Below the pieces are notes generated by a model, which made no database searches, was not told the DNA's origin, and worked only from the letters and a program-made list of their open reading frames with translations. Source: JALZKA01 sp963721645 (GTDB taxonomy: Bacteria > Actinomycetota > Thermoleophilia > Solirubrobacterales > 70-9). Taken from it: a stretch of DNA of 64,000 nucleotides. Both the position numbers and the translations under genes were made by a program. Shown here in pieces: positions 44,073-51,416 of the stretch (its first letter is position 1; each line of letters opens with the position of its first letter). Where the stretch lies: assembly GCA_963721645.1 (NCBI GenBank), contig CAVRJK010000002.1, positions 248,001-312,000 on the forward strand, given 5' to 3'.

Positions 44073-44405
44073 GTGGCGCCCGAGTATTCGGAGGCAGAGC
44101 TTGACGCGGCGATCGCTGCCCTGGAGGACCCGGAGCGGTTCCGCGAGGCCGAGGCGATGGTCGGCGTTGCGGCGCCCAGGCTCGCACGCGTGCTGGCCCA
44201 GGCACTCGAGGCGGGAGGATGGTTTGCGGAGTCCCACGACGACGCGGCTGCGGCTGCCGCAGGTACCGAGGGCGAGGACGAGCGGTTGACAGCCGTAAGG
44301 ACCCTGCTCGCCGAGGAGACGCGGGTCGGCATGCTGGTTGGCGTCGCGGTCGGCTGGGCACTCGCGAACGAGTTGACATCGAAAAACGAGGAGACACCTT
44401 CATGA
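44073..44405 (+). CDS. small helical protein of unknown function
   Basis: 110 residues from GTG 44073. Mostly alpha-helical and acidic (EYSEAELDAAIAALEDPERFREAEAMVG), ending in a helix VRTLLAEETRVGMLVGVAVGWALANELTSK. Its stop overlaps the UPF0173 hydrolase ATG (ATGA), so the two are coupled. An upstream in-frame extension exists but lies within the acetyltransferase gene. Unrecognised. Confidence 0.7.
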   Translation: MAPEYSEAELDAAIAALEDPERFREAEAMVGVAAPRLARVLAQALEAGGWFAESHDDAAAAAAGTEGEDERLTAVRTLLAEETRVGMLVGVAVGWALANELTSKNEETPS

Positions 44406-45115
44406 AGATCAAGTTCCACGGACATTCCTGCTTTGAGATCACAGACGGAGACGCGACCGTCGTCGTCGATCCCTTCCTGAAGCCCAACAACCCGACCGCG
44501 GTCCACACGGCCGACGAGGTCGAGGCCACCCATGTGCTTCTCACCCATGGACACGCGGACCACATCGCCGACGCCGTCGGGCTCTGCAAGCGCACCGGTG
44601 CCCCGGCCGTCGCGATCGTCGAGACCGCGAACTGGCTCTCGGAGAACGGGGTGGAGGAGACCTTCGACCCAAACCTTGGCGGCACCGTCGAGTTCGACTG
44701 GGGCTCGGTGAAGCTCGTGCAGGCCTTCCACACCAACACGATGCCGGGCTCAGACGATGCGCCGTTCAGCGCCGGGCACGGTACGCCGGTGGGCCAGGCG
44801 GCAGGGCTTGTGATCACCATCGGCGGCAAGACGATCTATCACGCCGGCGACACCTGTCTCTTCGGGGACATGGAGCTGATCGCCCGGCGACACCCGGTCG
44901 ACGTCGCGATCCTCCCGATCGGCGGCCATTACACGATGGATCGCCACGACGCGGCCTTCGCAGCCGGACTGATCGGCGCCGGAACCGTGATCCCCTGTCA
45001 CTACGACACCTTCCCGCCGATCCAGACCGACGCGGAGGCGTTCAAGGCCGACGTCGAGGATCAGAGCTCGTCCGAGGTGGTCATCCTGGCGCCCGGCGAG
45101 GACCACGAGGCTTGA
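44402..45115 (+). CDS. UPF0173 metal-dependent hydrolase (metallo-beta-lactamase fold)
   Basis: 237 residues. KIKFHGHSCFEI and VVVDPFL near the N-terminus, LLTHGHADHIADAV (metal ligands HxHxDH, about residues 49-62), IYHAGDTCLF and PIGGHYTMDRHDAAFAAGLIGAGTVIPCHYDTFPP match the UPF0173/YtkL family of zinc hydrolases. The physiological substrate is unknown. Start is fixed by overlap with the preceding stop. It ends just before a dense palindromic repeat region. Confidence 0.94.
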   Translation: MKIKFHGHSCFEITDGDATVVVDPFLKPNNPTAVHTADEVEATHVLLTHGHADHIADAVGLCKRTGAPAVAIVETANWLSENGVEETFDPNLGGTVEFDWGSVKLVQAFHTNTMPGSDDAPFSAGHGTPVGQAAGLVITIGGKTIYHAGDTCLFGDMELIARRHPVDVAILPIGGHYTMDRHDAAFAAGLIGAGTVIPCHYDTFPPIQTDAEAFKADVEDQSSSEVVILAPGEDHEA

Positions 45116-45128
45116 GGTAGAACCCCGC

Positions 45129-45233
45129 GGGGTCAGACCCCGTTCGGGGTCAGACCCCCAAGCCTTGGGATCGAGTCGGTTCGGATCGCGGGGTCAGACC
45201 CCAGGCCTCAGATCGCATGCGGGGTCAGACCCC
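45129..45233. repeat. four copies of GGGGTCAGACCCC in 105 bp
   Basis: Exact copies at 45129-45141, 45146-45158, 45190-45202 and 45221-45233, all in A form. They lie between two convergent genes (UPF0173 hydrolase and the small membrane gene). The stretch 45116-45255 contains no gene. Confidence 0.93.
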
Positions 45234-45255
45234 ATCGGTTGGCGTCGACGCTTTG

Positions 45256-45453
45256 TCAGTCGTCCTGCGGCCCGCGCATGAACCACACCCTGCGGTCGTG
45301 CCAGTCGTGGGCCATGAGGACGACGCCGGCCGCGGCGAAGAGCGTTCCGACCATGCCGTGATGGAGGCGCTGCGTGCCCACCCAGACCCTTTTCAGGTGG
45401 TCGTCGTAGTGAACCTTTCCGGCGGTGATTGTCTTGACCGTTTGCGGTGACAT
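45256..45453 (-). CDS. small single-helix membrane protein
   Basis: 65 residues from ATG 45453. MSPQTVKTITAGKVHYDDHLKRVWVGTQRLHHGMVG precedes a hydrophobic segment (about residues 34-47) and a short charged tail ending RRVWFMRGPQDD. The His-rich HLKR...RLHHG...AHDWHDRR pattern is striking. No Shine-Dalgarno sequence is evident, so leaderless or weak translation is possible. Divergent from the response regulator across a 275-base gap. Confidence 0.6.
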   Translation of the reverse strand: MSPQTVKTITAGKVHYDDHLKRVWVGTQRLHHGMVGTLFAAAGVVLMAHDWHDRRVWFMRGPQDD

Positions 45454-45518
45454 GGGGGTTGCCCCCTATATCGGTCCTGGGGTCAGCGGTCATTAGTGGA
45501 GAAACGTCCAGATCGAGC

Positions 45519-45569
45519 CTCCTCCGATCGGAGGAGAGAGATTGGTCCTCTATTACCACCGATCGGTGG
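45519..45569. promoter_or_regulatory. two palindromes with a common CCGATCGG core, probable operator
   Basis: CTCCTCCGATCGGAGGAG (45519-45536) and CCACCGATCGGTGG (45556-45569) are perfect inverted repeats sharing CCGATCGG, with centres 35 bp apart. They lie in the 275-base gap between a small membrane gene and the response regulator. They would suit a dimeric regulator binding twice, possibly the adjacent regulator itself. Confidence 0.55.
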
Positions 45570-45728
45570 ATGTAGAAAGACCTTCGATCAGGGAGTATTC
45601 ATCGCCTTACCCCCCCTAATCCCGGACGTCTCAGCTCGATGCCAAGGAAGGCCTCGAGTTGGGGCATTCGCCCCGGGCTTAACCTCCGCTCCGCATCGCC
45701 TGCTCGGCACGGCTTAGAATCCCTGGTG

Positions 45729-46382
45729 ATGGCAACCGCCGCAAAGCAGCGAGTTCGCGTCCTGGTCGCCGACGATCATCCGATTTATCGCGAGGGAATT
45801 GTGCGCGCGGTCAAGGACCGACCCGACCTGGAGCTGGTGGGCGAAGCGGGAGACGGACGCAACGCCCTCGAGCAGATCAAGCTCTTGAAGCCGGACGTCG
45901 CCGTTTTAGACATCAGAATGCCCGGTCTCGAGGGCACCCAGGTTCTATCGGCGCTCAAGCGCGACGGCAACACGACCGAGGTGCTCTTTCTGTCGGCCTT
46001 CATGGAGGCCGAGCTGGCGTATACGACCGTCGCTGAGGGTGCGCGCGGCTACCTCTCCAAGGAATCGTCGCGCCAAGAAATCTGCGATGCGATCGTCTCG
46101 GTTTCGCGCGGGGACACGGCGCTTGCGCCGGAAGTCCAGTCGGCGCTCGCCCAGGAGATCATGGATCGCGAGCGTGCTCACGGCCGGCCCGAGCTGAGCC
46201 CGCGGGAGTCCGAGGTCCTTCTGCTCATCGCCGAGGGCCTGTCGGCGCCCGACATCGCGCGCCAGATCCACCTCAGTCCGACCACCATCAAGACCCATCT
46301 CGGGACGCTCTACGAAAAGCTCGGCGTGTCTGATCGCGCCGCCGCTGTCGCCGAGGGCATGAGGCGCGGCCTTCTCGAATGA
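45729..46382 (+). CDS. NarL/FixJ-family response regulator
   Basis: 217 residues from ATG 45729; an in-frame upstream extension has no regulator-like sequence. Receiver domain: VLVADDHPIYREGIVRAV with the acidic pair, the phospho-acceptor Asp61 in VAVLDIRMPG, and the LSAFM and YLSKES switch residues. The C-terminal LuxR helix-turn-helix (LSPRESEVLLLIAEGLSAPDIARQIHLSPTTIKTHLGTLYEKLGV) begins near residue 155. Its TGA overlaps the kinase ATG, so the pair is coupled. Confidence 0.95.
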   Translation: MATAAKQRVRVLVADDHPIYREGIVRAVKDRPDLELVGEAGDGRNALEQIKLLKPDVAVLDIRMPGLEGTQVLSALKRDGNTTEVLFLSAFMEAELAYTTVAEGARGYLSKESSRQEICDAIVSVSRGDTALAPEVQSALAQEIMDRERAHGRPELSPRESEVLLLIAEGLSAPDIARQIHLSPTTIKTHLGTLYEKLGVSDRAAAVAEGMRRGLLE

Positions 46383-47095
46383 CGGAGGCTGATCTCCGCG
46401 CGGAGATCGTGGAGCTGCGCCGGAAGCTCGCCGAGGCCGAAGCCGAGCTCGAGAATCGCAAGCAGTTCGTGGCGCAGGTCATGGAGGCTGAGGACCGCGC
46501 CCGTCTGCGGATCGCGCAGCTGATCCATGACGATGCGCTCCAGAGCCTCTTGGCCGCCAATCAGGACCTGATCGAAGCCGCACCGGGCCGTGAGCAGGTG
46601 ACTCGCGCTCACGAAGTGGTGAGTGGCACCATCGAGCAGCTTCGCGAGGCGATGCTGGCCCTGCACCCCGTGACGCTCGAACAGGGCGGGCTCGAGCAGG
46701 CGCTTAGCGCAGTTGCCAGGCAGGCCGAGCGACAGGTCGCCGGGCTCACGGTCGTCGTCGACCTCGACCCGGCGGCGTTGGGCCGAAACGACGAGCTCAT
46801 CCTCGCCATCATGCGCGAACTCCTTTCGAACGTTGCGAGGCATTCCCACGCCCGCAGTGCCCGCGTGGATGTCCGAAGCCTGAACGGGGCCGTGGAGATC
46901 ACCGTTGACGACGACGGCGAAGGCATGGACCCGGAGAGGCGGCGCGAGGCCGTCTCGGAGGGGCATATCGGGCTCGCGTCGGTAACTCAGCGGGTTGAGG
47001 CCAACGGCGGGGAGATTCAGCTACGGGCCACACAGGGCTCCGGCACGCAGGTCTGGGCGCGGCTGCTGGATCAGGAACCGGCGACAGGCACGTAG
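46379..47095 (+). CDS. cytoplasmic NarL-type histidine kinase
   Basis: 238 residues. An N-terminal coiled coil (about 4-40) leads to the HisKA_3 box RARLRIAQLIHDDALQSLL, with phospho-accepting His50. The ATPase domain follows: RELLSNVARHSHA (N box), VDDDGEGMD (G1) and HIGLASVTQRVEANGG (G2). There is no membrane segment or recognised sensor domain, so the input must come from another protein or from the coiled coil. Its end overlaps the convergent sigma-factor gene by 25 bases. Confidence 0.93.
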   Translation: MTEADLRAEIVELRRKLAEAEAELENRKQFVAQVMEAEDRARLRIAQLIHDDALQSLLAANQDLIEAAPGREQVTRAHEVVSGTIEQLREAMLALHPVTLEQGGLEQALSAVARQAERQVAGLTVVVDLDPAALGRNDELILAIMRELLSNVARHSHARSARVDVRSLNGAVEITVDDDGEGMDPERRREAVSEGHIGLASVTQRVEANGGEIQLRATQGSGTQVWARLLDQEPATGT

Positions 47096-48561
47096 CCGTT
47101 ACCGCCGGCCGGAGGCGGTGGATCTGCAGGCGGGTCGGCCGGGGGATCGGCCGGGGGGTTCGGAATGATCACTCCATCGGAGGCACCCGGGTTGGTCGGG
47201 ATCTCTCCGGTGCCGCCGCTCGAATCGCCAAGAGCCACATCCTCTACCGGCGGCTCGGCGGGGGTCGTGGACGCCGGCGCCGGCTCGGGGGTGGGCTCGA
47301 CCGGAACCTCTGGCGCCTGAGACTCGGCGGGCGGAGGCGGAGGCTCTTCTGCGGGAGGCGCGGCTGCCGTCTTTGGCGGGGGCGGTGGGGCGGCGTGCGC
47401 CGAACCATGCATGGCGCGGTCGGTGGGTCCAGCCATGGCGGTCGCGTCCTGCTCGATTCCTGCGGCGCGGACCGGAGCTTCGCCCGAGGTGATGTTTCGC
47501 ACCTCGACGGCCCCCGCGGTGAGCAGCGCCATGCTGGCCATGCCGGCAGCGGCCTTGGCACCGAGCGCGGCGCCGCCCAGTCCCGCGGCTCCGCCACCGG
47601 CGAGGCCCAGAGCACCACCGCCGCCACTGGCGGCGGCCGCTCCGCTGACGGCAGTGCCCCCCGAGCCGACGCTTCCGGCGCTCGCACCAGCGCCCGCGCC
47701 GGCCGAGCCGCCAGCTCCCGCCTTCGCTCCCCCGATTCCCAGCTTGGCTGTAAGTGAGTGGGCAAGCACCGCGATGGGGCCGATCGGCACCATCGCCGCC
47801 AGCGCCCTGCCGTTGCGGCGGAGCTCCGAGCGGTAGTCGCGGCAGCGCTCGCAGTCCTTTATGTGGAAGCGGCCGGGTCCGGACATCTTTCGCAGACCTT
47901 CCGCTGCTTCGGCGAGCTCGAGGTGAACCTCGTCGCAAGTGAGGTGGCGGCCCTGGCTGGCGTCGGCCAGCGAGATCCGCGCCCGGACGAGGAGCGACTT
48001 GACCGCCGGCACCGTCGTCTCCATGGCGACGGCGATCTCCTCGTAGGAAAGCGCGTCGAGCTCACGCAGGAGCAGCGCGCTCCGCTGGGTCTCAGGGAGC
48101 CCCTGGACGTCGTGGATCAGCGCGCGGAACTCAGCCCGCTTTTGGACCTTCTCAGCGACCGAGGTGCCGTTCTCGTGCGGGTGCACGTCCATCGAGTCCT
48201 GGCCCTCGGGCACCGGCTTTCGAAGGTGGTTGAGGCAGCGGTTCCGCGCGATCCGATAGAGCCACGGACGTGCGTTGATCGCGCGGTTGTCGGCGAGGAT
48301 CGCCTTGTGGGCCGAGACGAAGACTTCCTGGAGGACATCTTCGGCATCCTCGACCGAAGACAGCATTCCTCGGCAAAAGGCAAGGAGCCGGACCTGGTAG
48401 CGATCGATGAGGGCTTCGAAGGCGCGCTCCTGACCGTCCCTGATCATGGCAATGAGGCGCTCGTCCCCTTGCAGCCTTAGCAGCGGAGACCGTCGGCCCA
48501 GCAGACCTAGCCTGCCGGAATGGGTAAGTGCGGAAGCTTCCAAGCTCAACCCTAAGAACAC
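47071..48561 (-). CDS. ECF sigma factor fused to a zinc anti-sigma domain and a transmembrane, Pro-rich tail
   Basis: About 496 residues from a GTG at 48561; the start is uncertain (TTG 48549 or 48543 are alternatives) because the upstream frame runs into tRNA-Leu. Sigma region 2 (FEALIDRYQVRLLAFCRGML...EDAEDVLQEVFVSAHKAI, RPWLYRIARNRCLNHLR) and region 4 (LPETQRSALLLRELDALSYEEIAVAMETTVPAVKSLLVRAR) are complete. Then comes a zinc anti-sigma motif, CDEVHLELAEA...HIKDCERC (Hx3CxxC), a Gly/Ala-rich region with a membrane helix (about GMASMALLTAGAVEV) and a long Pro/Glu-rich C-terminal tail that would lie outside. It is probably a self-regulated, membrane-tethered sigma factor. Confidence 0.85.
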   Translation of the reverse strand: MFLGLSLEASALTHSGRLGLLGRRSPLLRLQGDERLIAMIRDGQERAFEALIDRYQVRLLAFCRGMLSSVEDAEDVLQEVFVSAHKAILADNRAINARPWLYRIARNRCLNHLRKPVPEGQDSMDVHPHENGTSVAEKVQKRAEFRALIHDVQGLPETQRSALLLRELDALSYEEIAVAMETTVPAVKSLLVRARISLADASQGRHLTCDEVHLELAEAAEGLRKMSGPGRFHIKDCERCRDYRSELRRNGRALAAMVPIGPIAVLAHSLTAKLGIGGAKAGAGGSAGAGAGASAGSVGSGGTAVSGAAAASGGGGALGLAGGGAAGLGGAALGAKAAAGMASMALLTAGAVEVRNITSGEAPVRAAGIEQDATAMAGPTDRAMHGSAHAAPPPPPKTAAAPPAEEPPPPPAESQAPEVPVEPTPEPAPASTTPAEPPVEDVALGDSSGGTGEIPTNPGASDGVIIPNPPADPPADPPADPPPPAGGNGYVPVAGS

Positions 48562-48621
48562 CGTAACACCGGAATGGTTGCGCGCCAAGGCGCTCAAACA
48601 AGCCTTAATGAGCGCCCAAAG

Positions 48622-48706
48622 TGCCCGGAGCGGGGCTCGAACCCGCAATGCCCTTGCGGGCGGCGGATTTTAAGTCCGCGGGCTTTACCAATTTGCCTAT
48701 CCGGGC
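48622..48706 (-). tRNA. tRNA-Leu(TAA)
   Basis: Minus strand. Acceptor GCCCGGA pairs with TCCGGGC, discriminator A. D-arm GGC/GCC, anticodon stem-loop GCGGA-CTTAAAA-TCCGC with anticodon TAA, a long variable arm (GCCC-GCAA-GGGC) typical of leucine, and T arm GCGGG-TTCGAGC-CCCGC. CCA not encoded. Confidence 0.97.
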
Positions 48707-48736
48707 CCGACGATCGTAGTCGCGCGACGAGCGTGG

Positions 48737-48787
48737 CGACGTGGTGCGTCTGATTCCCGGATACCGGGAACTCAACCGACCACGTCG
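48737..48787 (-). other. nested 51-bp inverted repeat between SRPBCC gene and tRNA-Leu
   Basis: Outer arms CGACGTGGT (48737-48745) and ACCACGTCG (48779-48787) enclose an inner perfect hairpin TTCCCGG-ATA-CCGGGAA (48754-48770), with symmetric 8-base internal loops. It lies just after the SRPBCC stop on the minus strand. It could be a terminator without a T tract, an RNA processing signal or a protein-binding site. Confidence 0.55.
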
Positions 48788-48799
48788 TTGATCCCGAGG

Positions 48800-49252
48800 C
48801 TACGAAGCTTCGGCGTGAGTCTTTAGGCCCTCGGCCGCACCTTTGGTCAGGTACTCCTTGACCTGGCCTTCGACCGGGCCGCGCAGGAGCATCCCGAGCA
48901 TCCGGCCCGGGTCGATCTCGAGCGCGTAGGTGGCGCGGGTGCTTGAAGCGTCGATCTCCTCCAACTCCCAGCGGCCGTCGACCGACTTGACGTCGCCCGA
49001 CTCCTGCCTCCAGGTGAGTCCGTTCGGCTCGTTGCCGAAGCTGAAGCGGAGGATCGATTTCGACTTCTTGACCTTCACGTCCGCCTCGACCTCGACCAGC
49101 GTCGCGTGGCCGTCCGCGTCGGTTTCGATCACGTCGATCTTGTCCATTGCGGGGTTCCATACGACCGCTCCGGGCACGTCGGCGGCAATCTCGTAGACCT
49201 TCGCGATCGGGGCTTCGATCTCGACTGTGTAGCTGGCGCTTAGCTTTCCCAT
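48800..49252 (-). CDS. SRPBCC (START-like) family protein
   Basis: 150 residues. LSASYTVEIEAPIAKVYEIAADVPGAVVWNPAMDKIDV at the start and WELEEIDASSTRATYALEIDPGRMLGMLLRGPVEGQVKEYL near the end are the strand-helix pattern of polyketide-cyclase/CoxG-like ligand-binding proteins. Ligand unknown. It lies 18 bases after the aldehyde dehydrogenase on the same strand and may be the last gene of that operon. Confidence 0.88.
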   Translation of the reverse strand: MGKLSASYTVEIEAPIAKVYEIAADVPGAVVWNPAMDKIDVIETDADGHATLVEVEADVKVKKSKSILRFSFGNEPNGLTWRQESGDVKSVDGRWELEEIDASSTRATYALEIDPGRMLGMLLRGPVEGQVKEYLTKGAAEGLKTHAEAS

Positions 49253-49270
49253 CCGGTGAATCTATCTCGC

Positions 49271-50752
49271 TTAGAGCTGGGTCCAGACCGTCTTGGTCTC
49301 GAGGTAGGCGTCGAGGTTCGCGTGGCCCTTCTCGCGACCGATGCCGGAAGCCTTGTAGCCGCCGAACGGGGCCGCGGGGTCGCCGCCGCCCCACGAGTTG
49401 ATGTAGACGTTTCCGGCCTTCAGCATCGAGGCGAGCTTGTGGGCGTTCGATATGTCTCGCGTCCACAGGCCCGCGGCCAAGCCGTACTCCGTGTCGTTGG
49501 CGCGCTCGGCGACTTCTTCGAGCTCGTCGAACGGCATTGCGACCAGGACCGGGCCGAAGATCTCCTCGCGGGCGATCTGCATCTCGTCGGAGACATCAGT
49601 GAAGAGGGTGGGAGAGACGAAGTACCCGTCGCCGTCCTCGGGCGAGCCGCCGGCCAGGGCGTTCGCGCCTTCGGAGAGGCCTGAGTCGATGTAGCCCTTC
49701 ACCCGCTCGAACTGTTCGTGGGAGACGAGCGGCCCGAATTCCGACTCGGGGTCGAGCCCGGGGCCGACCTTGGCATCGGCGGCGAAAGAGGCGAGCTTCT
49801 CGGTCACCTCGTCGAACAGCTCACGTGCCACATAGAGACGCGAGCCGGCATTGCACGCCTGGCCCGAGTTGAAGTAGATGCCCTGGAACGAACCCTTGAT
49901 GGCCCGGCCGAGGTCGGCGTCGGGGAGGATGATGTTGGGACTCTTGCCGCCCAGCTCGAGGGTCACACGCTTGAGCGATCTGCCGCACTTCTGGGCGATC
50001 TCGCGGCCGACGGCCGTCGAGCCGGTGAAGGCGATTTTGGCGACGCCCGGATCATCGACCAGCGCTGCGCCGGTCTCACCGTCGCCGGAGACCACGTTGA
50101 TCGTGCCGGGCGGGAAACCCGCCTCGAGCGCGAGCTCGCCGAGGCGAAGGGCCGTGAGCGGCGTCTGCTCTGCGGGCTTAAGGACGATCGAGCAACCTGC
50201 GGCGAGGGCGGGGGCAATCTTCCACACCGCCATCAGGAGCGGGAAGTTCCACGGGATGATCTGGCCGCAGACACCGACGGGTTCGCGCAACGTGTAACAA
50301 AGGACGTCGCGGGCCGAGACGGGGATCGTCTCGCCTTCGATCTTGGTCGGCCAACCCGCGTAGTAGCGGAGGTGATTCACCGAGGCGGCAACGTCTCCCT
50401 TGGCCATCGCGAGCGGTTTGCCGTTGTCGAGTGACTCGAGCTCTGCCAATTCGGCGCCGTTGGCCTTTACGAGTTCGGCCAGGGCGTTCATCAGCGTTGA
50501 GCGCTTCGCGGGGTTGATCTTTTTCAGCGGCCCGTCGAGCGCGGCCTGCGCGGCCGCGACCGCGCGGCGGACGTCTTCGGCGCCGCCCTGGGCGATCTGA
50601 CAGATCTCGTCACCCGTGGCGGGATCCACCGAAGCGAACGCTCTGCCGTCCGCGGGTTCGGAGAACTCCTCGCCGATCAGGAGCTTCCCCGGCACCCGGC
50701 CGAGGAAGGATTGCGTGGCGTCGGAGAGGAGCTCAGCTTGGGCAGTTGTCAT
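49271..50752 (-). CDS. NAD(P)-dependent aldehyde dehydrogenase
   Basis: 493 residues from ATG 50752 (MTTAQAELL). An in-frame extension to 50887 lies inside the neighbouring gene and is not protein-like. The ALDH signatures are complete: IIPWNFPLLMAVWKIAPALAAGC, KPAEQTPLTAL, FTGSTAVGREI, the catalytic Glu in LELGGKSPNIIL and the nucleophile Cys in FNSGQACNAGSRLYV (about residue 297), and EEIFGPVL. It oxidises an aldehyde to the acid. It overlaps the exported protein upstream by 20 bases. Confidence 0.96.
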   Translation of the reverse strand: MTTAQAELLSDATQSFLGRVPGKLLIGEEFSEPADGRAFASVDPATGDEICQIAQGGAEDVRRAVAAAQAALDGPLKKINPAKRSTLMNALAELVKANGAELAELESLDNGKPLAMAKGDVAASVNHLRYYAGWPTKIEGETIPVSARDVLCYTLREPVGVCGQIIPWNFPLLMAVWKIAPALAAGCSIVLKPAEQTPLTALRLGELALEAGFPPGTINVVSGDGETGAALVDDPGVAKIAFTGSTAVGREIAQKCGRSLKRVTLELGGKSPNIILPDADLGRAIKGSFQGIYFNSGQACNAGSRLYVARELFDEVTEKLASFAADAKVGPGLDPESEFGPLVSHEQFERVKGYIDSGLSEGANALAGGSPEDGDGYFVSPTLFTDVSDEMQIAREEIFGPVLVAMPFDELEEVAERANDTEYGLAAGLWTRDISNAHKLASMLKAGNVYINSWGGGDPAAPFGGYKASGIGREKGHANLDAYLETKTVWTQL

Positions 50753-51416
50753 CGCCCGGGATCGTATCCACGACCTCCGGATCTGCGGAAGGCTCGGCGT
50801 CCCCGTCAGCGGGCGGAACCTCCGGGTCGGCGGGCGGCACGGGGGGTTCGTCGGTCGTGGGCTCGTCGCAGGCCGGTGCCTCGTCACGCGGGTCGCCCGG
50901 AACGGTTCCGTCGATCACCGTGGGATCTTCGCTCGTCGGCTGAGAGCCGTCCGAATCACGCGAGCCGCCTGTATCGGCACCGGGCGGTGCCTTGGAGACG
51001 CCGCTCACTTCTCCTCCTTGAAGCGAGGTCGATCGAGCGATCACCTCGGGCGTCCCGTCGTCCTCTTCGCCGGGGGGCGTGCCCCATGCCGTGACCTGGA
51101 CCGAGTAGGTGCCGGAGCCCGCATACGGAACCCACACTGAAGTGCCTTGGCCGCTCGTCGCGCCGGCGTCGACGACCGAGCCGTCGGCGCTGGTGACGCT
51201 GACCGAGTAGGTCTCGGCACCCGCGAGCGTGTTCCAACCAGCGTCGATCTTGCACATGATCTGCGGGCCTGCCAGGCCGCAGGAGTCGAGCGAAGCGGTG
51301 ACGGTCAGGCTCGGAGATCCCGAGCCCTCGGCCCCGCCTCCTCCGTCGAGCGCGAGTGCGGGGAACGGGACCGCCAGGGCGATCAGCGCCAGCCCGAAGA
51401 TGCGCTTCCTGATCAT
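50733..51416 (-). CDS. exported protein of unknown function
   Basis: 227 residues. A signal peptide (MIRKRIFGLALIALAVPFPA, cleavage near ALA) is followed by a beta-rich domain (LTVTASLDSCGLAGPQIMCK...YSVSVTSADGSVVDAGATSGQGTSVWVPYAGSGTYSVQVTAWG, about 36-115), like an Ig/fibronectin-type sandwich with one disulfide (Cys45-Cys54). The last 80 residues are Pro, Asp and Glu-rich. The gene starts inside the end of the next upstream gene (4-base overlap). Unrecognised. Confidence 0.8.
   Translation of the reverse strand: MIRKRIFGLALIALAVPFPALALDGGGGAEGSGSPSLTVTASLDSCGLAGPQIMCKIDAGWNTLAGAETYSVSVTSADGSVVDAGATSGQGTSVWVPYAGSGTYSVQVTAWGTPPGEEDDGTPEVIARSTSLQGGEVSGVSKAPPGADTGGSRDSDGSQPTSEDPTVIDGTVPGDPRDEAPACDEPTTDEPPVPPADPEVPPADGDAEPSADPEVVDTIPGDDNCPS

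Noticed and set aside
44219..44401. N-terminal extension of the UPF0173 hydrolase
   Set aside because: It overlaps the coupled small gene in another frame; the family begins at MKIKFHGHS.
43061..44731. Antisense open frame (556 codons) opposite the methyltransferase/acetyltransferase genes
   Set aside because: It crosses four coupled sense genes with clear family motifs; no family pattern in the antisense product.
48562..48648. Longer N-terminus of the sigma-fusion gene at 48648
   Set aside because: That frame would run through tRNA-Leu and gives no sigma-like sequence; a later start is more credible.
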